25,022 nucleotides of DNA, from assembly GCA_045628925.1 (NCBI GenBank), contig JAZQQF010000172.1, positions 1 through 25,022 of the forward strand, given 5' to 3'. Position numbers and translations under genes: made by a program. Under the pieces are notes generated by a model. That model was not told where the DNA came from. It did not search any database and saw only the letters and a list, made by a program, of their open reading frames with translations. This DNA is from UBA1774 sp045628925. Lineage in GTDB: Bacteria > Bacillota > Clostridia > Oscillospirales > Oscillospiraceae. Of this stretch, positions 16,054 through 24,530 are shown one piece after another (position 1 is the first letter of the stretch; every line of letters begins with the position of its first letter).

Positions 16054-16869
16054 ATGAAGCACATATTACTGGACGGAGCGATGGGGACGGAGCTGATGAA
16101 GCGCGGTCTCCGGCTGGGCGCCTTCCCGGAACAGGTGAACCTTACCGACCCGGAGGCCGTGCAGGCCATCCACCGGGCCTACGTGGAGGCGGGGAGCGAA
16201 CTGCTCTATGCCTGTACCTTCGGGGCAAATCCCCTGAAGGCGCGGGGGGCGGACGTGACGCCCGTCATTCAGGCGGCGCTTCGGAATGCGCGCCTCGCCG
16301 CCGGGGAGAAAGCCCACGCCGCGCTGGATGTGGGCCCGCTGGGGCAGCTGCTGGAGCCTTACGGCGACCTGTCGGAGGAAGCGGCAAGAGAGGCTTACCG
16401 GCAGGTCTTCACGGCGGGGAAGACGGCGGAGCTTGTGGTATTGGAGACATTTTTTGACCTGCAGGAGGCGCTGCTGGCGCTGGAAACGGCGAAGGAATGC
16501 CTGCCCGATGCGCAGTGCTTCGTGACCATGACCTTTCAGACCTCCGGGCGTACGCTCACGGGCGTGCCCCCCGCCGAGGCGGCGCGGGAGCTGACCGCTG
16601 CCGGAGCGGACGCGGTGGGCCTGAACTGCTCGCTGGGACCCGCGGAAGCGCTGCCGCTGGTGCGTGCGCTGCGGGAGAATACCCATCTGCCGCTGATCGT
16701 GAAGCCCAATGCGGGCATCCCCGACCCGAAGACCGGACTTTACCCGCTGGACGCGGCGGCTTTCGCTGCGGCGATGGAACCCATCGCGGCGGAGGGCGCA
16801 GCCTATCTGGGCGGCTGCTGCGGCACGGACCCGGCCTATATCCGGGCGCTGAGGGGGCTGCAGGCATGA
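16054..16869 (+). CDS. Stand-alone homocysteine S-methyltransferase domain protein
   Basis: A 271-residue protein consisting only of the Hcy-binding (pfam S-methyl_trans) TIM barrel. It starts LLDGAMGTELMKRG. The zinc and thiolate-binding cysteines are present: Cys192 in GLNCSLGP and Cys255-Cys256 in GGCCGTDP, the C...CC triad shared by the MetH N-terminal module, MmuM and betaine-homocysteine methyltransferase. It should methylate homocysteine to methionine. There is no folate- or cobalamin-binding domain, so the donor is either S-methylmethionine (MmuM-like) or methyl-cobalamin carried by a separate protein. ATG 16054 is chosen because GGGAGGGCAGG lies at 16040-16049; a TTG at 16027 in frame is less likely. 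Its stop overlaps the next gene as ATGA. Confidence 0.87.
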   Translation: MKHILLDGAMGTELMKRGLRLGAFPEQVNLTDPEAVQAIHRAYVEAGSELLYACTFGANPLKARGADVTPVIQAALRNARLAAGEKAHAALDVGPLGQLLEPYGDLSEEAAREAYRQVFTAGKTAELVVLETFFDLQEALLALETAKECLPDAQCFVTMTFQTSGRTLTGVPPAEAARELTAAGADAVGLNCSLGPAEALPLVRALRENTHLPLIVKPNAGIPDPKTGLYPLDAAAFAAAMEPIAAEGAAYLGGCCGTDPAYIRALRGLQA

Positions 16870-18698
16870 GCGTCGCATTCTCGATCATCGTCCTCTGCGC
16901 CGCCATGGTCTTTGTCGTGCTGGGCTTCGACACGGAGCCGGAGCGGCTGGCGGCGGAGCTTGACGGGCAGGGGCTGGAAAAGACGCCGGACCGCTTCCAT
17001 AAGCCCGGGAAGCTCACCCGGCGGGACGGGCTGCTGATGCTGCTGCTCACGCTGGTCTATGCCATCGTCGCTTTCGCCGCGCTGGGAGACCGGGAGGGCG
17101 TTGAGTCCTGGCATCGCTTTTCCCGCGGCGGTGATACGGCGGAGATCACCCTTTCCGAAGAAGGGGAGATCGACCGCATCCAGTATTACTGCGGGCCGAC
17201 CGTGGGGAATTATACGCTGGAATGGAGCGCCGACGGGGAAAGCTGGGAAGGCAGCGTCTCGCTGGAGCAGAATTACGTCGCCGTTCTGAAATGGCAGGAA
17301 TACGTTCCCGAAACGCCGCTGCAGGGTGTGAAAAAGCTGCGCTTCACGGCGGACCGTGCCGACCTGACGCTGGGCGAAGTGGCCCTGCGGGACGAAAGCG
17401 GGCGGAAGCTGCACATCGCGGGCGGGGAGCTGACCGACGAACAGGGGCTGGTACCGACCGAGGAAAGCTATCTCAACAGCAGCTATTTCGATGAAATTTA
17501 CCATGCGCGCACCGCGTGGGAGCATATCGCCGACCGGAAGCCCTATGAGATTACCCATCCCCCGCTGGGGAAGCTGATCATCGGGCTGGGCATCCGCCTG
17601 TTCGGGATGACGCCCTTCGGCTGGCGTTTCAGCGGCGTGCTGTTCGGCGTGCTGATGCTGCCGCTGCTGTACTGTCTGCTGAAATGGATGCTGAACAGCA
17701 CCGTCGTCGCCTTCTGCACGGCTTCGGTGTTCGCGCTGGATTTCATGCACTTTACCCAGACCCGCATCGCTACCATCGATACCTACTGCGTGTTCTTCAC
17801 GCTCCTCATGTATCTGTTCTTCTACCGCTATTATGTGCAGCCGCTGGATACGCCTTTGAAAAAGACGCTGCCGCCGCTCATGCTCAGCGGCCTGAGCTTC
17901 GCGCTGGGGGCTGTGAGCAAGTGGACCTGCATCTTCGGCGGCGCGGGACTGGCGATCCTCTGGCTGGTGCGGCAGATCGAGCGCCTGCTCTATGCCAGAC
18001 ATCACGGCATCCCCAATCAGCTGCGGGATTATCTGCTGCCCACCGTGGGCTGGAGCTGCGTCTTTTTCCTCGGTTTTCCCGTGGTCTGCTACCTGCTGGC
18101 CTATATCCCCTATGGGACCGCTGCCGGGGTGAAGCTGCTGAGCGGGGATTACCTGAAGGTCATTCTGGATAATATCAAATATATGTATAACTACCACAGC
18201 GGGCTGGACGCGACGCATCCCTATTCCTCCCCGTGGTGGAAGTGGGTGCTGGATATCCGCCCCATCCTGTATTACCTCCACTATTCCGCGGACGGGGTGA
18301 CCAAGTCCGCCTTCGGCGCCTGCGGCAACCCGCTGTTCTGGTGGGGCGGGCTGGGCGCGATGATCGTGATGATCGTGAAGGGCGTCCGGGGCGATCGGAT
18401 GGCGTGGTTCATTCTGGCGGGCTACCTCAGCTCCCTGCTGCCATGGGTGACGGTGGAGCGCTGCGCGTTCATCTACCACTATTTCCCCTGCACCGTGTTC
18501 CTCGCGCTGGCCGTGGGCCGCGTCTGCCGGGATCAGGCGGAGCGGAGCCGTGGGAAAGGCCTGCAGCTGGCGCCCTTCATGGCCATCGGCTGCGCGGTGC
18601 TGTTCGTGGTGTTCTATCCTGCCCTCAGCGGCAGGACGTATCCGGTGGAATACGGGAAGCTGCTCCTGCGCTGGTTCGGCGGAAGCTGGCCGTTCTGA
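16866..18698 (+). CDS. GT39/PMT-type dolichyl-phosphate-mannose-like glycosyltransferase with discoidin-like loop
   Basis: A 610-residue membrane protein. One membrane segment lies at residues 1-20 and another at about 55-75. Residues about 83-185 form a non-hydrophobic stretch that reads like an F5/8 type C (discoidin) beta-sandwich (IDRIQYYCGPTVGNYTLEW, SADGESWEG, LRFTADRADLTLGEVAL). Then come the PMT-like catalytic acids Asp209-Glu210 (YFDEIYHARTAWEHI), HPPLGKLI (about 229) and some eight to ten further membrane segments. The family transfers mannose or another sugar from a polyprenyl-phosphate donor to proteins or glycans on the outer membrane face. The catalytic Asp-Glu motif follows the extra domain directly. 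The start ATG 16866 overlaps the previous stop. The acceptor is unknown, and the discoidin call is by eye. Confidence 0.8.
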   Translation: MSVAFSIIVLCAAMVFVVLGFDTEPERLAAELDGQGLEKTPDRFHKPGKLTRRDGLLMLLLTLVYAIVAFAALGDREGVESWHRFSRGGDTAEITLSEEGEIDRIQYYCGPTVGNYTLEWSADGESWEGSVSLEQNYVAVLKWQEYVPETPLQGVKKLRFTADRADLTLGEVALRDESGRKLHIAGGELTDEQGLVPTEESYLNSSYFDEIYHARTAWEHIADRKPYEITHPPLGKLIIGLGIRLFGMTPFGWRFSGVLFGVLMLPLLYCLLKWMLNSTVVAFCTASVFALDFMHFTQTRIATIDTYCVFFTLLMYLFFYRYYVQPLDTPLKKTLPPLMLSGLSFALGAVSKWTCIFGGAGLAILWLVRQIERLLYARHHGIPNQLRDYLLPTVGWSCVFFLGFPVVCYLLAYIPYGTAAGVKLLSGDYLKVILDNIKYMYNYHSGLDATHPYSSPWWKWVLDIRPILYYLHYSADGVTKSAFGACGNPLFWWGGLGAMIVMIVKGVRGDRMAWFILAGYLSSLLPWVTVERCAFIYHYFPCTVFLALAVGRVCRDQAERSRGKGLQLAPFMAIGCAVLFVVFYPALSGRTYPVEYGKLLLRWFGGSWPF

Positions 18699-18755
18699 GC
18701 GGGTGGGCGATTCAATGACAACCTCATCATTTACACATAAAGGAGAAAAAACGCA

Positions 18756-19193
18756 ATGATCGCAATCGGAAGTGACCACGGAGGCTTTGCCCTCAAGGAA
18801 GAGATCAAACAGCATCTGACGGAGCGGGGCATCGAATTTATCGACTTCGGCACCGACAGTGAACAGAGCTGCGACTATCCCGTTTACGCGGAGAAGGTCT
18901 GCAATGCCGTCGTCAGCGGCGAAGCGGAGAAGGGCATCCTCTGCTGCGGTACCGGCATCGGTATGTCCATGGCGGCCAATAAGATCAAGGGCATCCGCTG
19001 CGCCTGCTGCGGCGACTGCTTCTCCGCCGAGATGACCCGCCGCCACAACGACGCCAACGTGATCGCCATGGGCGGCCGCGTGGTGGGCGCCGGTCTGGCG
19101 CTGAAAATGGTGGACCTGTTTCTGGATACGCCCTTCGAGGGCGGCCGCCATGCCCGCCGGGTCGGCATGGTCATGGATCTGGAAAACCGGTAA
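18756..19193 (+). CDS. rpiB: Ribose-5-phosphate isomerase B (RpiB/LacAB family)
   Basis: A 145-residue protein, normal for RpiB. It interconverts ribose 5-phosphate and ribulose 5-phosphate in the non-oxidative pentose phosphate pathway; some members also use allose 6-phosphate. Visible features: IGSDHGGFALKEEI at the N-terminus (Asp7, His8), the catalytic cysteine Cys64 in CCGTGIGMSMAANK, and His97 in RRHNDANVIAMGGR. The start ATG 18756 has a strong TAAAGGAG at 18738-18745. The gene lies 57 bp after the mannosyltransferase gene and ends before a strong terminator. LacA/LacB-type galactose-6-phosphate isomerase is the alternative, but no partner subunit is present. Confidence 0.95.
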   Translation: MIAIGSDHGGFALKEEIKQHLTERGIEFIDFGTDSEQSCDYPVYAEKVCNAVVSGEAEKGILCCGTGIGMSMAANKIKGIRCACCGDCFSAEMTRRHNDANVIAMGGRVVGAGLALKMVDLFLDTPFEGGRHARRVGMVMDLENR

Positions 19194-19204
19194 TCAACGT
19201 TTCT

Positions 19205-19241
19205 GCGGAGGGGGACCGAGCGGGTCTCCCTCTGCTTTTTT
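19205..19241 (+). terminator. Strong Rho-independent terminator after rpiB
   Basis: A 13-bp GC-rich stem (19205-19217 with 19223-19235, two G-T wobbles), a 5-nt loop GAGCG and six T (19236-19241), 11 bp after the rpiB stop. Confidence 0.92.
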
Positions 19242-19294
19242 CAAAAAACTGCGAGAAAAACGGACGAAAATCCGAAAACCGGGGGTCTTTCCCC

Positions 19295-19323
19295 TTGTGT
19301 TTTGATGAATTTTGCTATAAAAT
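19295..19323 (+). promoter_or_regulatory. Probable promoter of the recJ-rel-dtd operon
   Basis: TTGTGT (19295-19300), a 17-bp spacer and TAAAAT (19318-19323) within the AT-rich run TATAAAATAAT, located between the rpiB terminator and recJ. Overlapping TATAAA or AATAAT could serve as alternative -10 elements. Confidence 0.5.
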
Positions 19324-19338
19324 AATAGCTTAAGAAAG

Positions 19339-19410
19339 ATGCGGGCGCAGAGCGGGTTTCCAAGGGGCGCAGACCGTGCCGCCGATGAAACCGCTGCCCG
19401 TAATAAATAA
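19339..19410 (+). promoter_or_regulatory. Structured 5' leader of recJ containing a possible 23-residue upstream ORF
   Basis: An interrupted stem pairs 19342-19346 with 19396-19400, 19351-19355 with 19391-19395, and 19357-19360 with 19387-19390. It encloses a smaller hairpin (GGCGC / GTGCC). ATG 19339 opens a 23-residue frame that ends TAA at 19410 and covers the whole structure, but its ribosome binding site is poor. No known riboswitch class is recognised. Confidence 0.35.
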
Positions 19411-19433
19411 ACAAAGGAACAGGAGGTGCGACG

Positions 19434-21479
19434 TTGAAAGCATTTGGCGCATGGCAGGTCGGTGTGAGTGATCCGGCTTCCGCACGCGCGGTCGCGGAAG
19501 CCGGCTGCTGCAAGAGGCTGGCCGCCGCACTTCTCGCCGCCCGCGGGATACGGACACCGGAGGAAGCCCGGGAGTTCCTGCGGGAGGACATCGGTCTGCT
19601 CCATGACCCCATGCTGATGGAGGACATGGACAAGGCCGTGGCCCGTATCCGCCGCGCGGTGGAAAACGGGGAACACGTGGGCGTCTACGGGGATTACGAC
19701 GTGGACGGGCTTACCGCCAGCGCCCTGATGACCGGGTGGCTGCAGCGGCAGGGGCTTGCCTGCGAGACCTATATTCCCGAACGGCTGACGGAGGGATACG
19801 GCATCAGCGAGGAAGCGCTGGCCGGTCTGGCGGCAGCGGGGGTGACCCTGCTCATCACCGTGGACTGCGGCGTGACCGCGGCCGAACAGGTACGACGGGC
19901 CGGGGAGCTGGGCATGGACGTGGTGGTGACGGATCATCACGAGTGTCTGGGCGATCTGCCGGAGGCCGTCGCCGTGGTGGATCCTCACCGGAAGGACGAC
20001 AGCTATCCCTTCAAGGGGCTTGCCGGGGTGGGCGTGGCCTTCAAGGTCATTTCCGCGCTGGAGGGCCCGGAGAATACGGAGGCCCTCATCCGGCAGTACG
20101 GCGCGCTGGCCGCGCTGGGCACCATCGCGGATATCATGCCCGTCACGGATGAGAACCGGGTGCTGATCCGCCGGGGCGTGTGGATGCTGCGGCATGAGCT
20201 CCTGCCGGGACTGGACAGCCTCATGGCGGAGATCAACGTGGACAAGGGCCGCATCTGCGGCTCGGATATCAGCTTTTCGCTGGTGCCCAAGCTGAACGCG
20301 GCGGGCAGAATGGGCCGGGTGCAGGTGGCCTTCGACCTGCTGATGGAGAAGGACGGCCGGAAGGCCCAGCAGCTGGCGGCGGAGCTTTGCACCATGAACG
20401 CCCTGCGCAGGAGCGTGGAGGACCGGGTCTATCAGGAGGCGCTGGCCGCGCTGGGCGACGTAAGGCATCTGGAAGCGCCCATCGTGCTGGCCTCCGAGGG
20501 CTGGCATCACGGCGTGAGCGGCATCGTGGCCTCCCGGCTGGCGGAGCGCTTCGGCGTCCCGGCGGTCATCATCTGCCTGGAAGGGGAGGACGGGCGCGGC
20601 TCCTGCCGGAGTTACGCAGGCTTTAATGTGTTTGCCGCGCTGGAGGCTGTTCAGGAGGAACTGACCAGCTTCGGCGGCCATGAGCTGGCCGCGGGGCTGA
20701 CCCTGAAACGGGACAAGGTGGATGACTTCCGGCAGCAGCTGGCGGTCTATTACCGGGCGCATGAGGGAGATAAGTGCCAGTTCCCCGTCTATCTGGATTT
20801 CGCGGTGGAAGACCCCACCCTGCTGACGCTGGACGAGATCGACGCGCTGAAGCTCATGTCGCCGTGGGGCGTGGGGAATGCGCCGCCCGCCCTGTGTATG
20901 CGGGACGTGATGGTGGAATCCCTCATTCCCATCGGGAATGACAAGCATCTGAAGCTGCAGGCGACGAAGAACGGCGTCCGTTTCGACTGCGTGTTTTTCG
21001 GCGTGAGCGTGAAGGAGCTGGGCATGAAGGTCGGCATGAAGGTAGACCTTGCCTTTGAGCCGGGCATCAATGATTTCCGCGGCAGCAGGACGGTGCAGCT
21101 CCTCCTGCGGGACGTGCGTCCCAGCCGCGCACCGGAGGACCCGAGTCTGGCTGTGGCGGAGCGGTTCTTTGCGGGCGAACGGATGCTGCCCATGGAAAAC
21201 GCAATGCTCCTGCCCGACCGGAACGCGCTGGGCCGGGTCTGGCGCTATCTGACCCGACGCGCCAGAAGGTTCGACGAGGCGGCGGAGACCCTGCTGCCGG
21301 AGATCGGCCTGCGGGCGAACGTGCCGGCGCTGGGCCGGGTCTGGGTCTGCCTGCGGGTGTTCGATGAGCTGGGGCTTATCGAACTGACGGAGACGGACGG
21401 TATCATGCATATCTATATCCCCCGCTTTGAAGGCAAGGCGGATCTGAATACTTCCCGGCTGCTGAAGCGCCTGCAATAA
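19434..21479 (+). CDS. recJ: Single-stranded-DNA-specific 5'-3' exonuclease RecJ
   Basis: A 681-residue DHH/DHHA1 phosphoesterase. RecJ degrades single-stranded DNA 5' to 3' in recombination, mismatch and base-excision repair. Metal-binding motifs are YGDYDVDGLTA (Asp87, 89, 91), Asp144 in TVDCGV, TDHHE (Asp167-His168-His169) and DPHRKDD. The DHHA1 domain carries WHHGVSGIVASRL and GGHELAAG (414-421). An oligonucleotide-binding-like domain follows, and the tail (about 590-681) resembles the extra C-terminal domain of Firmicute RecJ. The start is TTG 19434, supported by AGGAGGTG at 19421-19428 with ideal spacing; no ATG fits. First gene of a recJ-rel-dtd operon; rel begins 33 bp downstream. Confidence 0.95.
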   Translation: MKAFGAWQVGVSDPASARAVAEAGCCKRLAAALLAARGIRTPEEAREFLREDIGLLHDPMLMEDMDKAVARIRRAVENGEHVGVYGDYDVDGLTASALMTGWLQRQGLACETYIPERLTEGYGISEEALAGLAAAGVTLLITVDCGVTAAEQVRRAGELGMDVVVTDHHECLGDLPEAVAVVDPHRKDDSYPFKGLAGVGVAFKVISALEGPENTEALIRQYGALAALGTIADIMPVTDENRVLIRRGVWMLRHELLPGLDSLMAEINVDKGRICGSDISFSLVPKLNAAGRMGRVQVAFDLLMEKDGRKAQQLAAELCTMNALRRSVEDRVYQEALAALGDVRHLEAPIVLASEGWHHGVSGIVASRLAERFGVPAVIICLEGEDGRGSCRSYAGFNVFAALEAVQEELTSFGGHELAAGLTLKRDKVDDFRQQLAVYYRAHEGDKCQFPVYLDFAVEDPTLLTLDEIDALKLMSPWGVGNAPPALCMRDVMVESLIPIGNDKHLKLQATKNGVRFDCVFFGVSVKELGMKVGMKVDLAFEPGINDFRGSRTVQLLLRDVRPSRAPEDPSLAVAERFFAGERMLPMENAMLLPDRNALGRVWRYLTRRARRFDEAAETLLPEIGLRANVPALGRVWVCLRVFDELGLIELTETDGIMHIYIPRFEGKADLNTSRLLKRLQ

Positions 21480-21512
21480 CAGGCGCAGCGTGCCGGCCAG
21501 AGGACATACGGC

Positions 21513-23759
21513 ATGGATGACGAGCAGAAACTGATCGACGGCGCAGTGCCGTCTGCGGATGATACCCGACTGAGCGAGGTGGAGCAGCTCTATTCGGAGC
21601 TGATCGAGACCTCTCTGCGCTATAATCCGAATCTGAACCGGGCGCGGGTGCGCTCGGCGTATGAGTATGCCCGCGACCATCATGACGGGCAGCTCCGGAA
21701 GGACGGCAGCCCCTATATCACGCATCCGCTGGCCGCTGCGCGCACCTGCGCCGCCATGGGACTGGATGAGGACAGCATCATCGCCTGCCTCCTGCATGAC
21801 GTCATTGAGGATACGGACGCTTCCCATGCGGACGTGGCCAAGCTCTTTGGCGAGCCGGTGGCGGATATCGTGGAGGGCGTCACGAAGCTGACCAAGATGG
21901 TCTATACTACCAAGGAAGAAGCGCAGATGGAGAATCTGCGCAAGATGCTCCTTGCCATGAGCAAGGATATCCGCGTCATCCTCATCAAGATCGCAGACCG
22001 GCTCCACAATATGCACACGATGAATTTCCAGTCGGAGCAGAAGCGCCGGGAAAAGGCGCTGGAGACCATGGAAATTTACGCGCCGCTGGCCCACCGGCTG
22101 GGTATGCAGCGCGTGAAGTGGGAGCTGGAAGACCTGAGCCTCATCTATCTGGACCCCATCGGCTATCAGGAGATCGTGGTCCAGCTGGACGCCCGCATGG
22201 AAGAGCTGAGCGAATTCATGGAGCAGATCCAGGAGCGCATCAAGAAGCGCATGGCCATTTCCGGCATCACCTGCGAGGTCTCCGGCCGATTGAAGCATAT
22301 CTACAGCATCTACCGGAAGATGAAAACGCAGGGGAAGAAGTTCGACGAGGTGCTGGACCTCTGCGCCTTCCGCGTCATCGTGGACAGTATCCCCGATTGT
22401 TATAACGCGCTGGGTCATATCCATGACCTGTTCAACCCCCTGCCGGGGCGTGTCAAGGACTATATCGCTACGCCCAAGCCCAACCAGTACCAGAGCCTGC
22501 ATACCGGCGTCATCGGCACCGAGGGCATCCCCTTCGAGGTGCAGATCCGCACTTATGAGATGCACCACACGGCGGAATACGGCGTAGCCGCCCACTGGAA
22601 ATACAAGGACGGCATCTCCGGCAAGGCGGACGAGGATAAATTCGCGTGGATTCGCGGCCTGCTGGAGGCCCAGCAGGATACGGAGGCCAGTGCCTTCATC
22701 AGCGAGATGAAGGTTGATATGTTCTCCGACGAGGTCTTCGTCTTTACCCCCAAGGGCGACGTGATCAACCTCCCCGCCGGAGCCACGCCCATCGACTTTG
22801 CCTATTCCATCCATTCGCAGGTGGGCAACCATATGTCCGGCGCGAAGGTGAACGGGCGCATCGTCTCCTTCGACCACGTGCTGGAAAACGGCGATATCGT
22901 GGAGGTCAGCACCTCCGCCGCCTCCAAGGGTCCCGCGCGGGACTGGATCGCGCTGGCCAAATCTAGCGCCACCCGCGCGAAGATCCGCCAGTGGTTCAAG
23001 AAGGAACGGCGGGAGGAAAACATCGTCCGAGGCCGGGCCAGCATCGAGGGCGAGCTGAAGCGGCAGGGCGTCAGCTCGGACGTGCTGACGGATAACGACG
23101 TGATGCCCGCCGTGCTGAAAAAGCTGGCCGTCACCAGCATGGACGATATGTTTGCCGCCGTGGGCTACGGGGGCATGACCGGCATCCGCTGCGTCAACCG
23201 CATCAAGGAGGAGGTCAGCCGCTCCCAGAAGCAGGAGAAGCCCGTGCAGGCCGAGGACCTGCTGGTGAAGGAATCCGCCCAGCCCAAAAGCGCGCCGGAG
23301 GGTATCCTCGTGGGCGAGCTGGATAACTGCCTGACGAAGTTCTCCCGCTGCTGCACCCCCATCCCGGGGGATAAGGTGGTGGGCTTCATCACGAGGGGCT
23401 ACGGCGTGAGCATCCACCGGGCGGAATGCGCTAACTACCTTAAGGCCAGCAAGGAAGAAAAAGAGGGCGACCGCTGGGTCCCCGTCCGCTGGGGCGATAC
23501 CGGCACCCAGCAGTATACCGCGAACCTGACCATCACCGCCGATGCGCGGCAGAACCTGATATTGGATATCGTCACCGCGCTGAACGCCGACAAGGTGGGC
23601 GTCACCTCCATGAACATCCGGGAGCTGCCCGGCGGGACGGCGGTGGCCTATCTCAGCGTACTGGTGAAGGATGCGGAGATGCTGGGCGGCGCCATGCGGC
23701 GGCTGCGCGGCGTGCGGAGCGTGCGGGACGTGCTGCGTCCCGGCGTGGAGGGAGCGTAA
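21513..23759 (+). CDS. relA: Bifunctional (p)ppGpp synthetase/hydrolase Rel
   Basis: A 748-residue long RelA/SpoT homologue that makes and degrades (p)ppGpp, the stringent response alarmone. The HD hydrolase domain is intact (His71 in ITHPLAAA, His95-Asp96 in LLHDVIEDT). The synthetase domain has RVKD (313-316), the RxKD form typical of bifunctional enzymes, then TPKPNQYQSLHT and the catalytic Glu342 in FEVQIRT. The TGS domain (about 407-467, VFVFTPKGDVINLPAGATPI), helical region, Cys613-Cys614 zinc-finger-like module (FSRCCTPIPGDKVVGF) and C-terminal ACT domain (about 675-748) complete the usual order. ATG 21513 follows AGAGGA. The stop TAA overlaps the dtd ATG by one base, so the two genes are translationally coupled, as in many Clostridia. 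Confidence 0.96.
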   Translation: MDDEQKLIDGAVPSADDTRLSEVEQLYSELIETSLRYNPNLNRARVRSAYEYARDHHDGQLRKDGSPYITHPLAAARTCAAMGLDEDSIIACLLHDVIEDTDASHADVAKLFGEPVADIVEGVTKLTKMVYTTKEEAQMENLRKMLLAMSKDIRVILIKIADRLHNMHTMNFQSEQKRREKALETMEIYAPLAHRLGMQRVKWELEDLSLIYLDPIGYQEIVVQLDARMEELSEFMEQIQERIKKRMAISGITCEVSGRLKHIYSIYRKMKTQGKKFDEVLDLCAFRVIVDSIPDCYNALGHIHDLFNPLPGRVKDYIATPKPNQYQSLHTGVIGTEGIPFEVQIRTYEMHHTAEYGVAAHWKYKDGISGKADEDKFAWIRGLLEAQQDTEASAFISEMKVDMFSDEVFVFTPKGDVINLPAGATPIDFAYSIHSQVGNHMSGAKVNGRIVSFDHVLENGDIVEVSTSAASKGPARDWIALAKSSATRAKIRQWFKKERREENIVRGRASIEGELKRQGVSSDVLTDNDVMPAVLKKLAVTSMDDMFAAVGYGGMTGIRCVNRIKEEVSRSQKQEKPVQAEDLLVKESAQPKSAPEGILVGELDNCLTKFSRCCTPIPGDKVVGFITRGYGVSIHRAECANYLKASKEEKEGDRWVPVRWGDTGTQQYTANLTITADARQNLILDIVTALNADKVGVTSMNIRELPGGTAVAYLSVLVKDAEMLGGAMRRLRGVRSVRDVLRPGVEGA

Positions 23760-24205
23760 TGCGGGCGGTAGTCACAAGAGTCAGCTCCGCTTCCGTCCAG
23801 GTGGACGGGAGCGTCATCGGCAGCATTGAAAAAGGATTTCTGGTGCTGCTGGGCGTGAAGGTAGGCGACACGAAGCAGCAGGCCGAAAAGCTGGCGGAGA
23901 AGATCACCGGGCTGCGCGTCTTCGAGGATGAGACCGGAAAGATGAACCGGGGCCTCGCGGACGTGGGCGGCAGCCTGCTGGTGGTGAGCCAGTTCACACT
24001 TTATGGAAACTGCAAACACGGGCGGCGGCCTGAGTTCCTGCAGGCGGCGAAATCTGAGGAGGCCGTGCCGCTTTATGAATATTTCCTCTCCCTCTGCCGG
24101 GAGAAAGGCTTCCGGGTGGAGACCGGGCAGTTCGGCGCGGATATGAAGGTTGCGTCCGTGAACGACGGGCCTGTGACGCTGATACTGGATACAGAGACGC
24201 TGTAG
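23759..24205 (+). CDS. dtd: D-aminoacyl-tRNA deacylase
   Basis: A 148-residue protein of the DTD family. It hydrolyses D-aminoacyl-tRNA (and Gly-tRNA-Ala) so that D-residues do not enter protein. Both signature motifs of the dimer-interface active site are present: SQFTLY (about 79-84) and NDGPVT (about 138-143). The segment after SQFTLY reads GNCKHGRRPEF, matching the family's xxxKxGRRPxF. The start ATG overlaps the rel stop by one base (TAATG). It ends TAG at 24203-24205 and is followed by a terminator-like hairpin and a repeat-rich stretch. Confidence 0.95.
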   Translation: MRAVVTRVSSASVQVDGSVIGSIEKGFLVLLGVKVGDTKQQAEKLAEKITGLRVFEDETGKMNRGLADVGGSLLVVSQFTLYGNCKHGRRPEFLQAAKSEEAVPLYEYFLSLCREKGFRVETGQFGADMKVASVNDGPVTLILDTETL

Positions 24206-24214
24206 ATTTGGAGT

Positions 24215-24256
24215 GGGCGGATTCGGAAGGTGTGTTCGGATTCGCCCAAGATTTTG
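24215..24256 (+). terminator. Terminator-like hairpin after dtd
   Basis: A 12-bp stem with several G-T wobbles (24215-24226 with 24236-24247), a 9-nt loop, then AAGATTTTG. It starts 10 bp after the dtd stop. Its 3' arm is also the outer tip of the inverted repeat described at 24235-24570, so it may belong to that element. Confidence 0.5.
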
Positions 24257-24480
24257 CAGTGTTATGGTTTGTGTTGTCGCCTCCGGCGGCGCAGGTGCTT
24301 CGATGTATCAGGTTTTGCCCGAGAAACCCCAAGGAGACGCAGAGGGAAACATCCCGTACAGGATGCATGAGACGCACAATCTTAGCCCCGCGCGTTTGCA
24401 ACGGCCGATTCTCCCACCGGGGTAAGCCCCTTTCGGAAAGGTGTCGGGAAACTTTCGGTTTCCTGACTGCCCTTCTTTCT

Positions 24481-24514
24481 CTCCACTTTCTTCGGGCAAG
24501 CGAAGAAAGTGGAG
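24481..24514. repeat. Perfect 14-bp inverted repeat (hairpin)
   Basis: Bases 24481-24494 and 24501-24514 are perfect reverse complements around the loop GGCAAG. There is no T-run after it, so it does not look like a simple terminator. It abuts the right arm of the larger inverted repeat. Confidence 0.8.
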
Positions 24515-24530
24515 CCGCCGGAGGCAGCGG
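24512..24530 (+). repeat. Direct repeat, copy 1 (19 bp exact)
   Basis: GAGCCGCCGGAGGCAGCGG, identical to 24627-24645. Similarity continues more weakly for about 40 bp downstream of both copies. Confidence 0.75.

Noticed and set aside
16497..16865. Long N-terminal extension of the mannosyltransferase frame
   Set aside because: It lies within the homocysteine methyltransferase gene in another frame and reads as Arg/Gly-rich low complexity.
19194..23417. Antisense open frame of 1407 codons across recJ and rel
   Set aside because: It is the mirror of GC-rich codon bias in two certain genes; its translation is rich in His/Gln/Arg/Leu with no family motif.
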